DNA of 64,000 nt from Diplonema japonicum (lineage: Eukaryota; Euglenozoa; Diplonemea; Diplonemida; Diplonemidae). The stretch covers positions 310,001 through 374,000 of the forward strand of contig OZ025655.1 of NCBI GenBank assembly GCA_964019335.1. The letters are read 5' to 3'. The translations under genes and the position numbers were made by a program. The notes beneath the pieces were generated by a model, which was not told the origin of the DNA, searched no databases, and saw only the letters and a program-made list of their open reading frames with translations. Shown here piece after piece: positions 51,699 to 62,980 of this stretch. Positions within the stretch are counted from its first letter, which is position 1. Each line of letters begins with the position of its first letter.

Positions 51699-51974
51699 TT
51701 CCCCTGTTCCTCTTGGCTGTTTAAAATTTGTGTTTAGGAAGGAGAAAAAAAAAAAGACAAATGTCAACGGGGAAGGGGGGGGTTTTTTTTCTCTTTCTCA
51801 TTGTATGATAAATATTTTTGATGATGATTCTTTTTTGTTCCCCCCTCTTCTTTTTTCTTTTCCACCACCGCTAAAAAGCGGCCACACGAGGGGGAGAAAA
51901 AAAAAAGAGAGGAAAATACAAAAGAAAAACGCATCTCACTCTGCCCTTGGTTTCTTCTTTCTTTTTCCTCTTTT
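51699..51974. other. Short intergenic spacer
   Basis: Purine/pyrimidine-rich. AAATTTTAAACAG, about 19 nt before the upstream gene's ATG on the coding strand, resembles a 3' splice site. Confidence 0.4.
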
Positions 51975-54344
51975 TCACGCTTGAGGTTTTGTTTGGATGA
52001 CCTTTTCCCCGTCGCAGAAGGCTTCCCAGAACTCTCGGTAGGCGTTTTCAAGGTTTTTCGTGAACGCGGGGCCGTTGCAGAGGAGAGATGAAGCCATACT
52101 GTTTTGGAGGTTGTGGCGGTACTTCGAGATGTTTTCGGGGGTGGCCAGACCGACGGCTATCCGCACGTAGTCTTCAGTCGTGTGAGCGATAAGCTCAGGA
52201 CAGGAAACGGTAGAAACAAGCGAGGCGCCCACGTTGGTTGCGTGGGCCTTCCCTGTAAGAGTTACCATTGGGACGCCCATCCATATGGCTTCGCATGATG
52301 TAGTGGTGCCTGCGTATGGCCAGCAGTCTAATGCGATATCGATACGTTCGTAGGCTTGCAAATGGTTGTAGTGCTGGGGAATGATGCCCATGAGCTCAAT
52401 CCTTTCGGGGTCGCCGCCGAACTTCTTGAACCTTTCCAGCATTTGATCCCGCACCCTTTTCTCCGCGAACGGCTTCGACTTCAACAGAAACCTGCAGGTG
52501 GGCACCTTCTGCATGATCTCGCACCACACCGCCACAACCTCATCGTTTATCTTCGCCATGTTGTTGAACGTACCAAATGTAACATAGTTGTTGCGCTCCA
52601 CAGCAGGTTTTGCTGGTATCACAGGCGGCAGGTCGCCCCTGTAGTTCACCGCGTATTGCTCTTTGGTGTCCAGGATCTCCGACGGTGTCTGAAACGATGC
52701 AGGCACGGGTTTCGCTTCTTCCTTCTCTTCAACATTCGACGTCGTGTCCGGACAATAGCACAAGAACGACCCCGGCAACCTGTACAACGTCTCACTGTAG
52801 TGCGCAGGGTCCACCACATCCCATGGGTCAGCGTTAGCATCTGTCAGTCGGTAGTCAATTGTGGAAAGCCCTGTCGTGTTGGGGTATCCCACCCAAGTTA
52901 CTTGGATAGGAGCTGGTTTAACTGCGAAGATGTCCAGCCTGCTCGACGAGGTGTGTCCTGTGAGGTCCACGAGGATGTCAATCTTGTGCTTTTTGATGAG
53001 GTCGCACGCAGCGTGCATGTCCACTCCTGTGATCTCAATCCAGTTCGCAGGGTCGATCAGCTTTTTGAAGGCGAACGTTTTAGAATCGGGCTTCACGACG
53101 TTCGAGAAGCAGAAGATGTCGAACTTGTTCCTATCGTGGTACTTGAGGATGTTGTGGATGAAGTACGACACGGAGTGCAGGTAGAAGTCGGGCGACACGT
53201 ACCCGATCCGGATTTTGTCTTTAGTCTTCGACGATGACTTGCGCAGTGCCGCCGCCCAGTCATCAAACACAGATTTGTTGAAGTGCTTCGAGACGATCCG
53301 GTCCCCCCATTCAATGTGCGCCCTTTGAACCTCGTCCACTGAGTGTTCAGTTGAGAAGTTCAACGCGAGGAGCCTGTTCTGGCCCACGCTCTCCGCCTCG
53401 GGGCATATCGCAAGACACTTCTCATATGCTTTCAAAGCATCACCCATCACACCTTCATCCCTCAGCACCACTCCAAGGTTGTTCCACGCCTCTGCATACA
53501 GAGGCTGAATCTCAACCGCACGCCTTAAAAGTGTAAGCGATCGATCGAGCTGCCCCGTCATAGAGATGAGAACAGCTAGGTTGTTCATAGTCTGCGGGCA
53601 TTCAGTGATTTCAAGAGCTTTCTCAAAGCACTCGACAGCACGTTCGAAACAGCTTGTTGCCTTATATATGACGCCAAGGTTGTTCCATGCCTCAGGGTAG
53701 TCAGGCTTGAAGTGCACCGCGAGGTGGTAGTAGTAGGCCGCCTTATCGGGGTTGTTGAGACGAGTGTAAAGCACACCAAGGTTGTAGTGTGTCTCGTGGT
53801 AGTACGGATTGCACTGAAGGGATCGCTTGTAGAACTTCTTCGCAGTGGTGAGGTCGTTGGCATTGAGATGCTTCGTCCCGAGGTCGGAGAGGACACTGAA
53901 ATAACTCTGTTCGACAAGAGGGTGGTGCGGCTTTACTCGGAGCGCTTTCTCAAAGGCGGTGCACGCCTCTTCTAAGTTCCCAAGCCGGGTTTTTATCACA
54001 CCGGTATTGCATAGGGCTTCGATGCACACGGGGTTATGCATCAATGCCTTGCCGTACCAGGACAGCGCGTCTTGCAGTTGTCCGTCATCCGCCGCAGCGA
54101 CACCTAAGTTGTAGTACGCCGACCCGTATGCAGGGTTGTACTGTAGGGAAGCCTCGTACTGCTTCACTCCCTCCGCGTGCCGACCTACCTTCCTGTAATT
54201 CGTCCCTAAATCCACCAGCATCACCGCCATCAAATTCTTCACCCTCTCGCAGTCCGGGTCCTCTTTGAGCTTTACACCCAGCTCCTTTAACTCCCGCTCC
54301 AGCTCCTTCATCGCCAGCACGGCATGTTCTATTTCGGCAGACAT
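51975..54344 (-). CDS. SPY: SPINDLY-type GT41 glycosyltransferase with TPRs
   Basis: A single-exon protein of 789 residues. Residues about 1-330 are TPR repeats (for example AYYNLGVAAADDGQLQDAL and AWNNLGVIYKATSCFERAV). Residues about 375-789 are the GT41 catalytic region: RIGYVSPDFYLHSVSYF, DLTGHTSSSRLDIFAVKPAP, TTGLSTIDYRLTDANADP, FGTFNNMAKI, and ALDCWPYAGTTTSCEAIWMG then GVPMVTL. The sequence is closer to plant SPINDLY than to animal OGT (short insert between the catalytic halves; GYPNTTGLS). SPINDLY transfers O-fucose from GDP-fucose to Ser/Thr of nuclear and cytosolic proteins, so this enzyme is more likely an O-fucosyltransferase than an O-GlcNAc transferase. The start is the ATG giving MSAEIEH; an in-frame upstream ATG would add poly-Phe. 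Confidence 0.93.
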   Translation of the reverse strand: MSAEIEHAVLAMKELERELKELGVKLKEDPDCERVKNLMAVMLVDLGTNYRKVGRHAEGVKQYEASLQYNPAYGSAYYNLGVAAADDGQLQDALSWYGKALMHNPVCIEALCNTGVIKTRLGNLEEACTAFEKALRVKPHHPLVEQSYFSVLSDLGTKHLNANDLTTAKKFYKRSLQCNPYYHETHYNLGVLYTRLNNPDKAAYYYHLAVHFKPDYPEAWNNLGVIYKATSCFERAVECFEKALEITECPQTMNNLAVLISMTGQLDRSLTLLRRAVEIQPLYAEAWNNLGVVLRDEGVMGDALKAYEKCLAICPEAESVGQNRLLALNFSTEHSVDEVQRAHIEWGDRIVSKHFNKSVFDDWAAALRKSSSKTKDKIRIGYVSPDFYLHSVSYFIHNILKYHDRNKFDIFCFSNVVKPDSKTFAFKKLIDPANWIEITGVDMHAACDLIKKHKIDILVDLTGHTSSSRLDIFAVKPAPIQVTWVGYPNTTGLSTIDYRLTDANADPWDVVDPAHYSETLYRLPGSFLCYCPDTTSNVEEKEEAKPVPASFQTPSEILDTKEQYAVNYRGDLPPVIPAKPAVERNNYVTFGTFNNMAKINDEVVAVWCEIMQKVPTCRFLLKSKPFAEKRVRDQMLERFKKFGGDPERIELMGIIPQHYNHLQAYERIDIALDCWPYAGTTTSCEAIWMGVPMVTLTGKAHATNVGASLVSTVSCPELIAHTTEDYVRIAVGLATPENISKYRHNLQNSMASSLLCNGPAFTKNLENAYREFWEAFCDGEKVIQTKPQA

Positions 54345-54446
54345 CCTCCTTTGAGTTTTGAAGAAGAAAAAAAAAAAGGGGGAATCCACCAGAGAGAAAA
54401 AAAAATAACAATTTCTTTTTTTATTCTTTTGGAATGTTATTCGAGT

Positions 54447-56879
54447 TTAAGTTTCTACTACCTGGCACAAGACCTCATAGCCTGGTTCGGTGTGCACCTT
54501 GAACGTGCAATCCACCGAAGCGCCAGGGGGGTTGTGGAGGACCTGGACCCACAAAGGCGTCCCATCAGTGAAGTCAGCTTGTGGCATGTAGGTCATCGTG
54601 ACACGCTGCCACATCTGTTCAGAATGCAAAAGGTCAAGGGAAGGGGGTTCTGAGTAAGAAAGGAGCAGTTCCAGTGTGGATGAGGCTGCAGGGACAGAGG
54701 CTTCCAAGAGCATTGGGATGGGCTTTGCAAACTTGGAATGGGAGATGAGTTGGAAGGTGGGCCTGCTACGGGGGGTGCTCTTCGTCTGCAAGCACTGCGT
54801 CTTCAATGGCCGCAGAACAGTCAGTTTCACAGGTCCTGCCACAGCATGTACTACACACTTCACGCTCTCCACGCACACTCCTTCCAGCACTGGGTCTAGT
54901 ACAATACAATACTCACCCAAGGGGAGCTGCGTCTCGAAATGGATCACATTTCCTCCTTGTAGCCCAAATGACCCAGCACACCTTCCATAACACCCTTCCT
55001 CACCGCCTCCTAGTACTCTCTCCAACCCTACACACACATAAGGTTTGAAACCCACTGTGCATTCCACTTCGACATGCAGCTCGACGTGGATCTTCCCAAA
55101 CGCACCTAGCACCATGTTGAACTGCGGGGCATCGCCAAGGAATCTGTTGTGCTCGCCAGTTGTCCACTTTGCGTTGTAATTAACAGAGGTCGTGTACCAG
55201 TGAGACACAGACGACACATCTCTTAAGGTGCAGTTGAACGAAGTAAGCTTACATGTTCCCTCAGGTGCAGGGGGCATGCAGTCGCTAATCCGCAGGTAGT
55301 AAGTACCAGGTAGCAGCTTCGCAGAATAGAACAATTGTTCAGTGTCGTAGACTTCTGAGGTGGCTACGATGGTGTCGGAAAAACTCGATGCCGGTGGGAC
55401 GGAGGACACCACGATGGAAATCGGATGCACTGCGTCCATGGCGACACCGAAGCCGACCCTTGAAACACCTACAGGCACTTCTACCTCGTAGCAACCTCGC
55501 GAGTCGTTTGGTGTTGCCAGCTGCCCCACAACTGTCGACGAGGCCTCTGTAGGGCTCACTACAATGCCGATGTCCCTGCACGCACTCGCCAACGTCTCGT
55601 AGTGAATCACAGCACTGTTCCGTGAAGTCCTGCAACCCAAACACATCTCCTTCAGAACGTGCTTTGGTATGTTGTCTTCGTCCTGCCTACCAGGCCCTTC
55701 CCCGTTGTCCCATGAGACCACTAATAACCTCAGCCCAAACGTTTCTTCTGCTTTCTCGACAATCCAGACGCATCCCGCCTCCTGCGTAGGGTTCGCAAAG
55801 GCTGTTGCCTTCAATGCAAAGCACTCCGTTAGCACTTTCCAGAAGGCAGCGTCATAGTCGTTGTGGTAGAAGTTCCACGAAACAGGCCAACCGTTGGTGA
55901 CTGCAGCGAAGGGTTCCCATGGGCGTGCCCAGGAGTACACACTGGATAATGCCTTGCAGGCCAACCGTGGCCACAGGCAGGGAAGGTCTGGAGTGAAGGA
56001 AAACCTGTCGAGGTAGTCCGACACAGGGATGTAGCAAGGAGATGCGCTCTGATGCATTGCGATGGTGTAGCAGCCCGTGGGAGTGTAGCAGGAGGGGCTG
56101 ACAAGTGAGTGCAGTATGCCAGGTGGGACACGAGCGAAAACAGTGGCAAATATTCTGGCCTCGGTGGACACCGCGTACCGCAGAATATCGACGGGCCTGG
56201 AGCTCAGTATCTTGATAGGTGCCTCGACAAACTCCTGCACACGGATCTCACCGTGTTGTGTGTTGTGCACAAAGTGCGTCCCGTGGCGTTCAAAGTAAGG
56301 TATGAGACCGTCGGAGATGTTGCTGTTGCAGACGCCAGATGTCATACCGGATTTTTGGAGAATAACAGAAAGCGTGTTTTGGTTGGCAGGAGCGGTGCGT
56401 TCGAGATCAGAGAGCGGAACGAGACCGGCTTGTCGGATCTTTTCCTTTCTTTTAACATCAAGGTGGTGAACAAGGAGGTTCCGGGTGTCGGAAGGAACCC
56501 CCGATCCTGTGGTGACAAGCGACTCAAGGCTGGAGCTTTTCTTCACGAGCTTTAAAAGGTAGTCTTCGCCAGTCACGTCAGGGTTGCCAGAAATATCAAG
56601 GACTTTTACATGCGGGCGGCGTTCCAGAACTCTGCATATCTCTTGAATGCCTTTGTCACGCATGTCGCTTCTTGACAAGATGACCTCTTCGATACCTTCA
56701 CACCATTTCAGCAGCTCTGCCACAGCTAGCACACCTTTAACACCGACCAACGCGTCCCCTATGTCTAGCTTCTTCAAGCCTGCTGTGTCCTTGGCAGCAT
56801 ACTCCAACGTTTTCATCACATGACTGTTCTCCTTGCAGCCAATGCTGCTGCATGCTTCTGCGTACTTCGTCAGCAACAT
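54447..56879 (-). CDS. LRR plus calpain-like protein lacking catalytic residues, 810 aa
   Basis: A single-exon protein. Residues about 30-135 form three ribonuclease-inhibitor-type leucine-rich repeats (LKKLDIGDALVGVKG, IEEVILSRSDMRDKGI, VKVLDISGNPDVTG). Residues about 240-400 resemble the second half of a calpain cysteine-protease core (GCYTIAMHQSASPCYIPVSDYL, then a CLWPRLACKALSSVYSW segment that matches 'LWPALLEKAYAKLxGSY'). I cannot find the catalytic Cys motif (QGxLGDCWF) or the GHAY and NPWG motifs, so it is probably inactive. The remaining 400 residues contain two or three C2L-like beta domains as in calpains. Catalytically dead calpain-like proteins are common cytoskeletal components in trypanosomatids. 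The calpain assignment is moderate. Confidence 0.6.
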   Translation of the reverse strand: MLLTKYAEACSSIGCKENSHVMKTLEYAAKDTAGLKKLDIGDALVGVKGVLAVAELLKWCEGIEEVILSRSDMRDKGIQEICRVLERRPHVKVLDISGNPDVTGEDYLLKLVKKSSSLESLVTTGSGVPSDTRNLLVHHLDVKRKEKIRQAGLVPLSDLERTAPANQNTLSVILQKSGMTSGVCNSNISDGLIPYFERHGTHFVHNTQHGEIRVQEFVEAPIKILSSRPVDILRYAVSTEARIFATVFARVPPGILHSLVSPSCYTPTGCYTIAMHQSASPCYIPVSDYLDRFSFTPDLPCLWPRLACKALSSVYSWARPWEPFAAVTNGWPVSWNFYHNDYDAAFWKVLTECFALKATAFANPTQEAGCVWIVEKAEETFGLRLLVVSWDNGEGPGRQDEDNIPKHVLKEMCLGCRTSRNSAVIHYETLASACRDIGIVVSPTEASSTVVGQLATPNDSRGCYEVEVPVGVSRVGFGVAMDAVHPISIVVSSVPPASSFSDTIVATSEVYDTEQLFYSAKLLPGTYYLRISDCMPPAPEGTCKLTSFNCTLRDVSSVSHWYTTSVNYNAKWTTGEHNRFLGDAPQFNMVLGAFGKIHVELHVEVECTVGFKPYVCVGLERVLGGGEEGCYGRCAGSFGLQGGNVIHFETQLPLGEYCIVLDPVLEGVCVESVKCVVHAVAGPVKLTVLRPLKTQCLQTKSTPRSRPTFQLISHSKFAKPIPMLLEASVPAASSTLELLLSYSEPPSLDLLHSEQMWQRVTMTYMPQADFTDGTPLWVQVLHNPPGASVDCTFKVHTEPGYEVLCQVVET

Positions 56880-56922
56880 GACCCTGAGTATGAGTAGTGT
56901 GATCGGTTTCTATGGAGGGAGG

Positions 56923-56966
<44 letters not shown>

Positions 56967-57641
56967 AGTACTTAACTTTTGTGCACGCGGTACGTTGTGT
57001 ACTGCGTGCTACCACTACTCTTTTTTTCTTTTGTTCTTACAAGAAATTAGATTTAAAAAAAAAAAAGAGAAAGGAAAAAAGAGAATGCGGAGGGGGGGGG
57101 TCCAATAAGGGAGGGCTCTCTTTTTCTTCTTCTTCTTCTTTTTTGTTTTCGATTTTCTTTTTTTTTTTTTTGGTATTCGAACGCGCTAGTATCTCTTGCG
57201 ATATCCTCTCTATACTTGCATGTGGGAAAATGAATCCCCTCTTTTTTGTTTTTTTTGTTTTGTTTGTAAACCGCTTTTCTAGACTTCTAGAAGGGGAAGG
57301 TGACAACAAATAGCCCTCCTTCCCTTCTGGTTGCAGGAGAGAAAAAAAAAAGGAGCATCACGCATATGCATATGAGGTGCAGCAGGAGAAAAATGGAAGA
57401 AACAGTTTGAATGAGGAAAAAAAAGGGAGGAAAGGCATGAGGAAAAAGTTGTACATGTTGGAGTGCGTGAATTTGGGTTCTTTTTTTTTTTTCTTTCTGA
57501 AAAGGGGGGATAGGGGCAATGGAGGTAAAAAAGAAAAAAGGGGGGGGGGAGGATGCCAGGAATGAAGAAAACTCCAACCCTCCCCTCTCGCTACCCCTTA
57601 TTATTTTCTTTCTCTTTTTTATAACCTTTGTCACACTTCAT
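56880..57641. other. Intergenic, low complexity
   Basis: Includes a poly(A) run of about 40 near 56922-56963 and purine-rich DNA. No gene seen. Confidence 0.6.
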
Positions 57642-58880
57642 TCATTGCCCCGACCTTGGTTCTACCGCTCTCTTGGCGTATCGCTGCCGCAGACGGCTAC
57701 AACGGTCATTTGCCTGTTTTTTTTTTTTCTCTTTTTTTTTCCCCCGCCACACCTGAGCAATGTTACCCCTGCCTTTAATGCACCGAACGGCAATGCTGAA
57801 AAGCTTCTGCATGACGAGAGGCGGGACAGGCCCGTGTACCTTGGTGAAAAACTTATCACAATTCACTTCGTCACATGTGAGGAACTCATGCAAAAGTTCC
57901 CTGTCCTTGCTCAGATCCACAGGGTGCGCAACAATGACCTCCAGTATAATAAGCCCAAGGGAGCGCACGTACCAGAAATGGTCCGATGTCGGGACGAGAA
58001 CAGCGGCACCGAGTATGGGTTGTTTGAGAATGGAAGGGAGAAATGTACCACTGTCTTCCGCTTCCGGAGTGCAGGGTAGCGGGGTCTGAGGGGTTTCATC
58101 GGGCTCGGGTTTCACCCCGTTGCCCCACCCTGCAGTGACGCCCTGAATTAATGGGGAAAGGGAAGGGCCGGATAGCTTTGCAACCCCACCTTGTTCGGTG
58201 ATGATATCGGTGCTGCGGAGGTACCCTTCCCCTCCGTTGGGGAAGACGAGGGAGAGGTGATGGAGAGCTGAGGAGACCGAACCAACAACTGTAAGCCGAT
58301 CTTCCCATGACTTAATACGGTCTCTATCTTTCAACGTGACGCCTTTGCAACCGTCGAAAACTAGACAGTGTAAATACTTCGTCGAGTGCTCGCTGGTCTG
58401 GTCGCACCACCCTAGAAGCCGGAGGATGTTAGGGTGTTGAGTTGATGTTTCAATGTGTCTCGCAATCTTGCCAGCTGTCCAACCGCTTTGAACCATTTCC
58501 AGGGGGACCATGGCTACGGTTAGAACTGTGTTGTTGAAGAGCCCTTTGTGGCACCTCCATCCAGACAACCCTCCCAATACGGTGTTTGCTGATAAATCTT
58601 GTGTGCATCCCCTTATGATTCCTGAACCGATAGCGCAGGCTCTTCCCCCTGCAATTGCTGCTTTTAAGCCCTCGACACCTCTTCGCTTGAAGCTGTGGGC
58701 GCGGTGTATCACTTCTGCGTCGATTCGTAACGCCAATGCTTTCCCTTCCAGCCCGCCTCCTCCGAGCGGTGGTACCAATGCTTGCATAGGCAATGGCCTC
58801 CCACTGTTCGGTTTCTTCCCCTCAGGCGGCGATTGTTTTACAGGCAGTACTAATATATCATCAGTGGCACCCACTGACAT
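57642..58880 (-). CDS. Protein kinase-like protein, probable pseudokinase, two exons
   Basis: Exons 57753-58880 and 57642-57713; 399 residues. The 39-nt intron (GTGTGG...AACAG) has A9 and A12 runs, is a multiple of three, and has no stop. The unspliced frame therefore stays open and adds 13 residues. The kinase resemblance lies in STQHPNILRLLGWCDQ...YLHCLVFDGCKGVTLKDRDR (alphaC to hinge), SWEDRLTVVGSVSSALHHLS (alphaE) and the WYVRSLGLIILEVIV segment (alphaF-like). The catalytic HRD is replaced by a region reading FPNGGEGYLRSTDII, and DFG by KLSGPS, so both catalytic Asp are missing. The Gly-rich loop is also absent. It most likely binds partners and regulates rather than catalyses. Confidence 0.7.
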   Translation of the reverse strand: MSVGATDDILVLPVKQSPPEGKKPNSGRPLPMQALVPPLGGGGLEGKALALRIDAEVIHRAHSFKRRGVEGLKAAIAGGRACAIGSGIIRGCTQDLSANTVLGGLSGWRCHKGLFNNTVLTVAMVPLEMVQSGWTAGKIARHIETSTQHPNILRLLGWCDQTSEHSTKYLHCLVFDGCKGVTLKDRDRIKSWEDRLTVVGSVSSALHHLSLVFPNGGEGYLRSTDIITEQGGVAKLSGPSLSPLIQGVTAGWGNGVKPEPDETPQTPLPCTPEAEDSGTFLPSILKQPILGAAVLVPTSDHFWYVRSLGLIILEVIVAHPVDLSKDRELLHEFLTCDEVNCDKFFTKVHGPVPPLVMQKLFSIAVRCIKGRGNIAQVWRGKKKEKKKKQANDRCSRLRQRYAKRAVEPRSGQ

Positions 58881-59294
58881 CCGTTTTTTTTTTTTTTTTA
58901 AAGTTGCCAGGTTTTTTTTTTCTTTTTTTTTTCTTGCTCCTTCGGGTGTTTTTTTTTTTTTTAAAGGTACCTTTTATAATAGGAACAGGGAGGAACAACT
59001 TTTTTTGGGGGGGGGGGTGAGGAGGAAAAAAAAGGGAGGGGGAGGGTAAAAAAAAAAACTTTTCATTTTTTTTTTCTTCGGTTGTACCCATCCCCAGTAT
59101 TCACCCCCTTTCTTCTCCCAGAAAATCCATCCCTCCCCCCCCTTGTTAATCAAGGGTAAAAGGGAAATAATAAAGGTGCAAAAAAAAAGTAAAGAAAAAA
59201 CACACCCCCACCTACGCCAAATAAGGAGAAAATGAAGAGAGGGATAACAGCCATTGGTTGGCTTTGGTACGCCTGAACACACCCCCCACCTACC

Positions 59295-59325
<31 letters not shown>

Positions 59326-59743
59326 CGTTTCTGCGGCGGCTACGGGAAAAGAAGCAGGGAAAAGAAGAAGAAAAAGACCCGACACTGCGAAAGTAACTCG
59401 TTCCCCTTCCGCTCAAAGTTAAGAGATAATGCTTCTTGAGGGCGACATCTTGTGGTGTGTGGAATCGATCTGCTGACCCTTCTGGAGTATAGCCTTCGGG
59501 CTCCCCTGTGCGCTGACAGGTCTTTCACAGCCTTGTGCCCCAAAAGAAAAAAGAGAGAAGCCGGCAGAAGCAAACAAAAAGATGTCTCTTATGGCGCTCC
59601 TGCGTTTTCTTTTTTCTTTCCCTTCTCCCCCCCCCCCACCCTTCTTCTTTTCTTTTCCCCAAAACGTTTTTTTTTTCTCTTCTTTTTTTTTTTAAAAATT
59701 CACTCGTTCGTCAACCCCCTCTCCCGCTTCAACGCTTCAACCC
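58881..59743. other. Intergenic, low complexity
   Basis: A/T/C/G runs; a more complex stretch at about 59385-59570 shows no recognisable coding signal. Confidence 0.6.
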
Positions 59744-59882
59744 TCACGCCTTGAACTGAGCTTTGAGCCCATTCCAACACTTCTTGTACCCAGCGTCAAC
59801 ATTGTTTGTGTTGGCATAATCCGAAAGCTTCAAGATGTAGGTGGTCTCGAACATGAACGCAAGGTCGGTTTTAGAGGGTTTC

Positions 59883-59918
<36 letters not shown>

Positions 59919-61149
59919 CCCTCAAGCATACCTGAACTTCCATGGTGTCGATCTTCGACGCCTTCTCGAAACCCCCTGCGTCGGGCCCGTGCCCGGTCAT
60001 GCAAGAGTGCAGGGTCACCCCTCCCGGAAGGAAGCCCTTTTCCTTCGCCTCGTACGCCCCGCAAATGTTACCCATCAACTCTGACATAACATTGCGGTGG
60101 TAATAAGGCGGCCTGAATGTGTTCATCTGCACCATGTACCTAGGGGGGAATATCACGAAATCCATAGCGGCAGTGCCGGGGTCCGCAGTCTGGCAGGTGA
60201 GGACCGTGAAAATCGAAGGGTCAAGGTGATCAAAAGTGACAGAGTTCACAGCACAAAACCTCGCAAGGTCGTACTTGAAAGGCGCATAGTTCCCATGCCA
60301 CCCGACCACATCGAAAGGCGACCTATCCATCCCGTAAGACCAAAGCTGCCCGCCGAACTTATTGTACACTTTGAAGTCAGCTGTAACATCTTCGAACCAT
60401 GCTACCGGTGTGAGGAAGTCCCTTGGGTTGGCCAGACCGTTGGCACCGATAGGGCCGAGGTCGGGGATCTTGAAGTGCCCGTCAAAAATCTCGCAAATGT
60501 ACCCCCTGCACTCCTTGGACACATTGTTGACTTGGAATTTAATACCTCTCTGGATAACGCAGATCTCTCCACTGCGGACTTGCATTCTACCGAGCTCGGT
60601 GACAATGTCAAGTTCGCCGGTTTCTGCGACAAAAAGAAAATCACCATCAGAGTTGTACATTGCCGCATTGGTCATGGGGGTGTTGAATGAGTAGAGATAG
60701 ATTTTACAGCCTGCTTTCATAGAAGGGTCGCCAGCGCCGGCATAGGGCGTTAGGGAACGGACAAAATCGATCTTGGTGTTTGGGAGAGGAAAGGGGCTCC
60801 ACCTTCTTTGTCTAGGGTCCACTATTGAGCAGTCGGTTGTAAGGCTGAAACTGTCCTCCTTCACCATGTCGTCGTGGACTGCACTGGGGCGGATTTTGTA
60901 TGTCCATGTTCTTCTGTTCCCGTCTCTTGGTTTTGTAAATGCCGTCCCGTTGATCTGTTCTGCATACAACCCCAATGGACACACCTGTGGTGTGTTGTAC
61001 ATCTCGGGGACGGCACCCTCTCTCGCTTCTGTTTTCAACTCACCACCGAAGCCGCTCATGTAACTGTACTTTGTTTGTGGTTTCACATCTAAAGTACCTT
61101 CGCCGCCTGCCTCGGTCCTCCTCTTTTTTGACGCCTGTTCAAATGACAT
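59744..61149 (-). CDS. HGD: Homogentisate 1,2-dioxygenase, two exons
   Basis: Exons 59932-61149 and 59744-59881; 451 residues (human HGD is 445). The 50-nt intron (GTATGCTT...AATCAG) holds about 27 A on the coding strand. Splicing restores METMEVQ-KPSKTDLAFMFET and the usual end. The enzyme opens the homogentisate ring to maleylacetoacetate in Tyr/Phe breakdown, using Fe(II). Visible: YMSGFGGELKTEA start, GLYAEQINGTAFT, RGxxF-type cupin strands, and the metal site: His and Glu of YYHRNVMSELMG and His of TGHGPDA. It is cytosolic in other eukaryotes. The gene has no tandem partners of the pathway within the window. Confidence 0.96.
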
Positions 61150-61599
61150 TTTCCTTTTTTTTTTTTTTTTTTTTTCCTTGCAGGAAAGTCTTTTGAAATG
61201 GTTTCTTTATTTCTTTCTTTTAAAAAAAGAAAATAAAAAACAAAAAAAATGGGGGGGGGAAAAGCGTAAAGTTGGTGGAGAAGAAGTATATAAAGAGTGA
61301 GTAAAATAAAAAAAATAAAAAAAGAAAATAAAAAGGAGCGGGAATAAAATAAATGGAGATAAAGAAAAAAAAAGGGGGTGGAGGGAGGGGGGGAAGGAGG
61401 AAAAAAAAGAAAAAGAAAAAACCAAATATTTATAGAAGAGACACATGAAAAAAAAAAATAATAAAAAGAAAAACGGGGATGGACACGGGAGGTTTCTTCA
61501 ATAAAAAAAAAAGGAGGGATTTTCTTTTTGTTTGCCTGGTTTTTTTTTTTTTTTTTTTGCTTCTTTCTTTCCTATTTTCTTTTCTTGATGCGCCTTCTT

Positions 61600-61633
<34 letters not shown>

Positions 61634-62116
61634 AAATGAAAATAATGACATTTTGGTAAAAGAGGAAAAGAACCCCCTCCTTTTTTTTTATCTTAACAGA
61701 ACTTTTCTTCGTTTTACTTGATGATGGCGACTGAGCGTGTCAACAGCCCACCGGAAAAAAAACTCAAAAAAAAAAAAAGATCTTTTCTCATTCAAGAGTT
61801 CATACTTCAATAGGACGAACATATGGAACACGTATGCCTATGTTTCTACATTTTCTCATAGGTGAGATAAAGGAGTTCTTTTTTTCTGTTTTTTAAACAT
61901 CCCACTCCAGTCTTTGCGTGGTAGATCTCCCCCCCCCCCCCCCCCCCATTCACCCTCCCCCCTTTTTTTTCTTGTACTCTTTTTTTTTCCTCTCGTGGCA
62001 TTTTCTCATCCTTCTTGTTTCCCTTGCTGGCAAATCCCCACTTTCCTATTTTTCAACACAGCTCTGGGGGGGGGGGGGGGGGGGGATTATAGTGTCGCAT
62101 CAGACACTGGAGCTAC

Positions 62117-62178
<62 letters not shown>

Positions 62179-62935
62179 ATTGGCCGCATATTCATAACTC
62201 GACGGAAAAAAAGAGAGAAACTATAAAAAAGAAATATGAGCAGGCAGTTCAAACACACATAGGAATGTGGGGTTGTCGGGGAAAAAAAAAAAAAAAGGAA
62301 GGTGTGGAAAAAGGACAGAAATGAGACTCCCTGAGACAGCGTCCATTATGCAGGCAAAAATGGGATATGTGCTCTTTGGTGGGATTTAAAAAAAAACTTT
62401 TTTTTTTCTTCATTTTCCTTCAAAAAAAAAACATGGAATTTTTTCATAATCTTACATTAAAAAAAGAAAAGAAAAAAGAAAAAAAAAAAAAACGACCACG
62501 TGTTGGGTTGCTAATAAAATGATTCATTTTTCCCGTCTTTCTTTTTTTGTTTTGTTCCCCCCCCTTCTTTTCTTCCTTTTGGTTACAATTGTACTTATTG
62601 TAACCCCCCCCCCCCCCCCCCCCCGGATTCTTACTATAACCGGTAATAGCTAAACGTACGCCACAGTTGTTTCAGTGACTGAAAGGTGACACCCTTTTAT
62701 TTCTCTCTTTTTTTTCTTTTTTTTTTGCAACACATAAAAAACGGGGGTGAGGAAATATGGGGAAGATGGAGGAGTGTGTGACTGGGAGGGGAAGGGGGGG
62801 GATAACCCTTTTTTATAAAAAAAAGTCAGTTTTTTTTCCTTTCATTTTTTTCTTTTCCCCCTTTTTTTTTCTTTGGCAATAAAAAAAAAAAAAAGAAAAA
62901 AGAAAAAGAAAAACCACCGGCTCCGCGACACTTTT

Positions 62936-62980
<45 letters not shown>

